This document shows, piece by piece, positions 60,726 to 64,000 of a DNA stretch of 64,000 nucleotides (within the stretch, counting starts at the first letter, position 1; the number at the start of each line of letters is the position of its first letter). The stretch spans positions 360,409 through 424,408 of the forward strand of contig NZ_JYCN01000018.1 of the NCBI RefSeq assembly GCF_000876655.1, given 5' to 3'. The translations under genes and the position numbers were made by a program. This stretch comes from Arthrobacter sp. SPG23. Lineage in GTDB: Bacteria; Actinomycetota; Actinomycetes; Actinomycetales; Micrococcaceae. The notes below the pieces were generated by a model. That model searched no databases. It was not told where the DNA came from and saw only the letters and a list, made by a program, of their open reading frames with translations.

Positions 60726-61646
60726 TCACAGATCGGGAAGCTCGGCCGCCAGCCAGGTGAGGGATTCGCTGACCCCGGCTTCCAGCTTGATGGTGGCAAG
60801 GTCGTCGCCGCGCGTCGCTCCCCGATTGATGATGACCACCGGCTTCTGCTGCTTTGCGGCATGCCGGACGAAGCGAAGGCCGCTCATGACCGTCAGTGAG
60901 GATCCGGCAACAACAAGGGCACCGGCTTCATCGACCATGGCGTAGGAGCGTTCCACCCGGTCCTTAGGGACGTTTTCGCCGAAGTAGACGAAGTCGGGCT
61001 TGAGGGTTCCTCCGCAGGCCGGGCAGTGCGCCACGACGAAACTGCGGATGAGGGCCGAGTCCTCCACCGTGGCGTCGGCGTCTGGCGCCATCTCCACCAC
61101 GCCGTCCGCCAGGGCCTGTTCCAGGAATCCCGGGTTCAGTTCCTCCAGCACCCCTGCCAGCAGGGTCCGGCTGTAGCGCCGCGCGCAGGAAAGGCAGGCC
61201 ACCCGGTCGAACCGGCCATGGAGGTCCACCACGTTGACACTGCCGGCGTCCTCGTGGAGCCGGTCAACGTTCTGGGTGATGAGGCCGGTCAACAGACCGC
61301 GCCGCTCAAGCCGGGCCGCCGCGGCGTGGCCGTCATTCGGGTCTGCCCGCCGGAGATGCGACCAGCCGATATGGTTGCGCGCCCAGTACCTCTGTCGGTT
61401 GCCGGCGTGGCCGATGAACTCCTGATATGTCATGGGTGCCCTGGGGGCAGCACCGGGCCCCCGGTAATCCGGTATGCCGGAGTCTGTACTGAGCCCGGCT
61501 CCGGTGAGCAGAGCGAAGCGCGTTCCTGCGATGGCGTCCCTGATGCCCCGGAGGGCCCCAAGCTCGTCAGGCGCAGGAGTGGCGGCACCCACCGGCGGCA
61601 AACTGGCGTATCCAGTCATGCCGAGTCCGGGGTGCCGCTGCCTCAT
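60726..61646 (-). CDS. NAD-dependent protein deacetylase, SIR2 family
   Basis: A 306-residue sirtuin. NAD-binding GAGLSTDSGIPDYRGP, TQNVDRLHEDAG and the catalytic histidine in VVDLHGRFDRV are present. The zinc module uses CLSCARR and CPACGG. VAGSSLTVMSGLRFV and IINRG close the cofactor site. It may deacylate acetyl-CoA-linked enzymes. The ATG at 61646 lies four bases after the AhpE stop; 61619 is an alternative. It ends the DUF3052-ahpE-sirtuin operon, next to aceE. Confidence 0.92.
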   Translation of the reverse strand: MRQRHPGLGMTGYASLPPVGAATPAPDELGALRGIRDAIAGTRFALLTGAGLSTDSGIPDYRGPGAAPRAPMTYQEFIGHAGNRQRYWARNHIGWSHLRRADPNDGHAAAARLERRGLLTGLITQNVDRLHEDAGSVNVVDLHGRFDRVACLSCARRYSRTLLAGVLEELNPGFLEQALADGVVEMAPDADATVEDSALIRSFVVAHCPACGGTLKPDFVYFGENVPKDRVERSYAMVDEAGALVVAGSSLTVMSGLRFVRHAAKQQKPVVIINRGATRGDDLATIKLEAGVSESLTWLAAELPDL

Positions 61647-61650
61647 GGAG

Positions 61651-62163
61651 TCAGTTCCCGCCAAGCTCCGACAGTGCGGCGCGGTAACCGGCCAGGTCGC
61701 GGGCCTGGCCACGCGGATTCACCACGACGTACCGGACGATGCCGTCCGCATCGATGATGAATGTTCCCCTTTGGGCCATGCCGCTATTGGGGTCGAAGAC
61801 GCCGTATTGCGAGGCAACTCCGCCGTGGGGCCAGAAGTCGGCCAATAGATCAAATCCGTAGCCTTCCTTTTCACCGTAGGCCCGCAGGGTGAACTTACTG
61901 TCCACGGAGAGGGCCAGGACGGTGGCGTTCGCGTCCTCGAACAGCGAAAGATTGTCCCGGATTTCACACAGTTCGCCCGTGCAGATTCCCGAAAAGGCGA
62001 AGGGATAGAAAACGACGACGACGTTGCGTCCCCGCAGATCCGACAGACGGACAGGTTCGCCGTATTGATTGACCAGTTCAAAATCCGGGGCCAGCTCTCC
62101 GACCTCCGGAACGGCGGCGGTCGCACCGGCCTTTTCTGCCGCTTGCAGTTGCTGGACCGTCAC
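61651..62163 (-). CDS. Peroxiredoxin, AhpE-like
   Basis: A 170-residue thiol peroxidase. The peroxidatic cysteine lies in FYPFAFSGICTGELCEIRD, with a second cysteine four residues on as in AhpE/Bcp-type enzymes. LAPDFELVNQYGEPVRLSDLRGR and AQRGTFIIDADGIVRYVVV are standard. The GTG start overlaps the DUF3052 stop by four bases (GTGA). The pairing with DUF3052 beside aceE recurs in actinobacteria. Confidence 0.92.
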   Translation of the reverse strand: MTVQQLQAAEKAGATAAVPEVGELAPDFELVNQYGEPVRLSDLRGRNVVVVFYPFAFSGICTGELCEIRDNLSLFEDANATVLALSVDSKFTLRAYGEKEGYGFDLLADFWPHGGVASQYGVFDPNSGMAQRGTFIIDADGIVRYVVVNPRGQARDLAGYRAALSELGGN

Positions 62164-62579
62164 TTGTTCTTCCTGGTGACCAGGCGCGTGGCGCTCCAGT
62201 CCTTGGAAACGCCTGCAGATGTGGTCAGGTGGAGCCCTGCCGTGGGTGCGGCTTCCTGGATCTCCGCCGGCGACACGTAGCCGTGCCGCCCCGATTTCGG
62301 AGTGAGTACCCAGACCACACCGTTCTCACTCAAAGTGGTTAGGGAATCCATGAGGGTGTCGATCAGGTCCCCGTCGCCGTCCCGCCACCAGAAAATGACG
62401 GCATCCACAACGTCATGGTCGTCTTCATCCAGGAGTTCGGACCCGGTCAGGTCCTCAATATCGTCACGTAAGTCGAAGTCGACGTCGTCGTCGTAACCGA
62501 ACTCCTGAATCAGATCCCCGTTTTTGAAACCCAATTTTTCCGCCACATTTACCGAAGTGGCGGCGTCGGCCTCGCTCAC
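62160..62579 (-). CDS. DUF3052 family protein
   Basis: A 139-residue acidic protein of unknown function, widespread in actinobacteria beside aceE. Seen are AEKLGFKNGDLIQEFGYDDDVDFDLRDDIE, DVVDAVIFWWRDGDGDL and GVVWVLTPKSGRHGYVSPAEIQEAAPTAGL. The fold looks like a small alpha/beta domain. I chose the GTG at 62579, five bases after ggagg, over the ATG at 62591. It is first of a three-gene operon and divergent from aceE. Confidence 0.85.
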   Translation of the reverse strand: MSEADAATSVNVAEKLGFKNGDLIQEFGYDDDVDFDLRDDIEDLTGSELLDEDDHDVVDAVIFWWRDGDGDLIDTLMDSLTTLSENGVVWVLTPKSGRHGYVSPAEIQEAAPTAGLHLTTSAGVSKDWSATRLVTRKNK

Positions 62580-63002
62580 GTGTTCCTCCAATGCTTAGTC
62601 ATCTGCATAAATCTAGTGATTTCCATTACTACAAGCCAACACCCTTTGTGCCTGCTCTTCAAGCTGTTGCCCCCGCGATCCCACTTATTCTGCGTCACAT
62701 CAGGGCCTGAGGACGGACCGCGCAGGCGGCTTTCCGTCACACAACCAGTATGACGTCAAATACGACAGGCACGTCAGGCGGCGGCTACGCATCGGATAGC
62801 TCTCACAGCTAGAGTGGCTGATGACGACTATGCCGGCGGGGCGATCGCCCCGGATTTAAGCGGTCATAGACGTGATAGGACCCTGCCCGGCGCACATGAC
62901 CGGGCTGATGTAACCGATACGTCGCACACGTCGCGTTCACGCCAGGCAGTTACCCTGCCGGACCTGAGGGCGCCGATGCATGCGCGCAAAGAGAGGTTGG
63001 AC
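62580..63002. promoter_or_regulatory. Divergent control region between the DUF3052 operon and aceE
   Basis: About 420 bases without a credible gene. It contains tgacgtca (62752-62759) and a perfect 16-base palindrome, cggggcgatcgccccg (62837-62852), about 150 bases before aceE. I could not fix a convincing -35/-10 pair. An ATG at 62976 in frame with aceE also has a ribosome-site-like gaggg. Confidence 0.5.

Positions 63003-64000
<998 letters not shown>

Overview
This is a high-GC actinobacterial chromosome segment. Protein sequences and gene order (valS, clpX-clpP2-clpP1-tig, nif3-like next to a coiled-coil zinc-ribbon gene, DUF3052-ahpE beside aceE, an N-terminally extended GAPDH, MptB mannosyltransferase, type A rnpB) point to Micrococcaceae, most likely Arthrobacter or Pseudarthrobacter. 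That placement is inferred from protein character alone. I see no prophage, insertion sequence, CRISPR array, integron or plasmid backbone. The window is mostly core chromosome with several sugar-use islands.

Layout. 1-6.3 kb: end of valS, a small monooxygenase, a mycothiol-nitroreductase-like thioredoxin-fold protein, then clpX, clpP2, clpP1 and trigger factor on the minus strand. 6.3-20.5 kb: tRNA-Pro and tRNA-Gly, a Nei/Fpg glycosylase with rpiB, aminopeptidase N, OsmC, MscS with truncated haemoglobin, acyl-CoA thioesterase (frame broken), EttA, an SSB paralogue and tRNA-Arg. 20.7-33.1 kb is the carbohydrate region. It holds an uncharacterised three-gene operon (Gfo/Idh dehydrogenase, DUF993, TIM-barrel isomerase) divergent from a LacI repressor, then a ROK repressor divergent from xylA-xylB, and an aldose epimerase. 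33.2-48.5 kb: AlkD-type repair protein, MptB, oligoribonuclease, tRNA-His, peptide deformylase, a secreted HNH nuclease, GapB, RNase P RNA, a band-7 protein, YaaA, Nif3, MsrA, cysK-cysE. 48.5-55 kb: gnd, then a GntR regulator with a sugar-acid dehydrogenase cluster whose zinc dehydrogenase is frame broken. 55-64 kb: EamA exporter with divergent MocR regulator, IclR with MFS symporter, DUF6504, tRNA-Val, and a sirtuin-AhpE-DUF3052 operon divergent from aceE, which runs off the window.

Functional links. Xylose and an unidentified sugar feed the pentose-phosphate and glycolytic genes present here (rpiB, gnd, gapB, aceE). ClpXP and trigger factor form the proteostasis block, with a likely ClgR box in front of clpP1P2. 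OsmC, MsrA, YaaA, AhpE and the Rv2466c-like protein form a scattered oxidative-stress set.

Three genes (tesB, the zinc dehydrogenase, aceE) each carry what looks like a small indel. aceE is normally indispensable for aerobic growth on sugars, so sequencing or assembly error is at least as likely as gene decay. The best candidate for undescribed biology is the Gfo/Idh-DUF993-isomerase operon. A leader terminator in front of gapB and several palindromic operators are the next most interesting signals.
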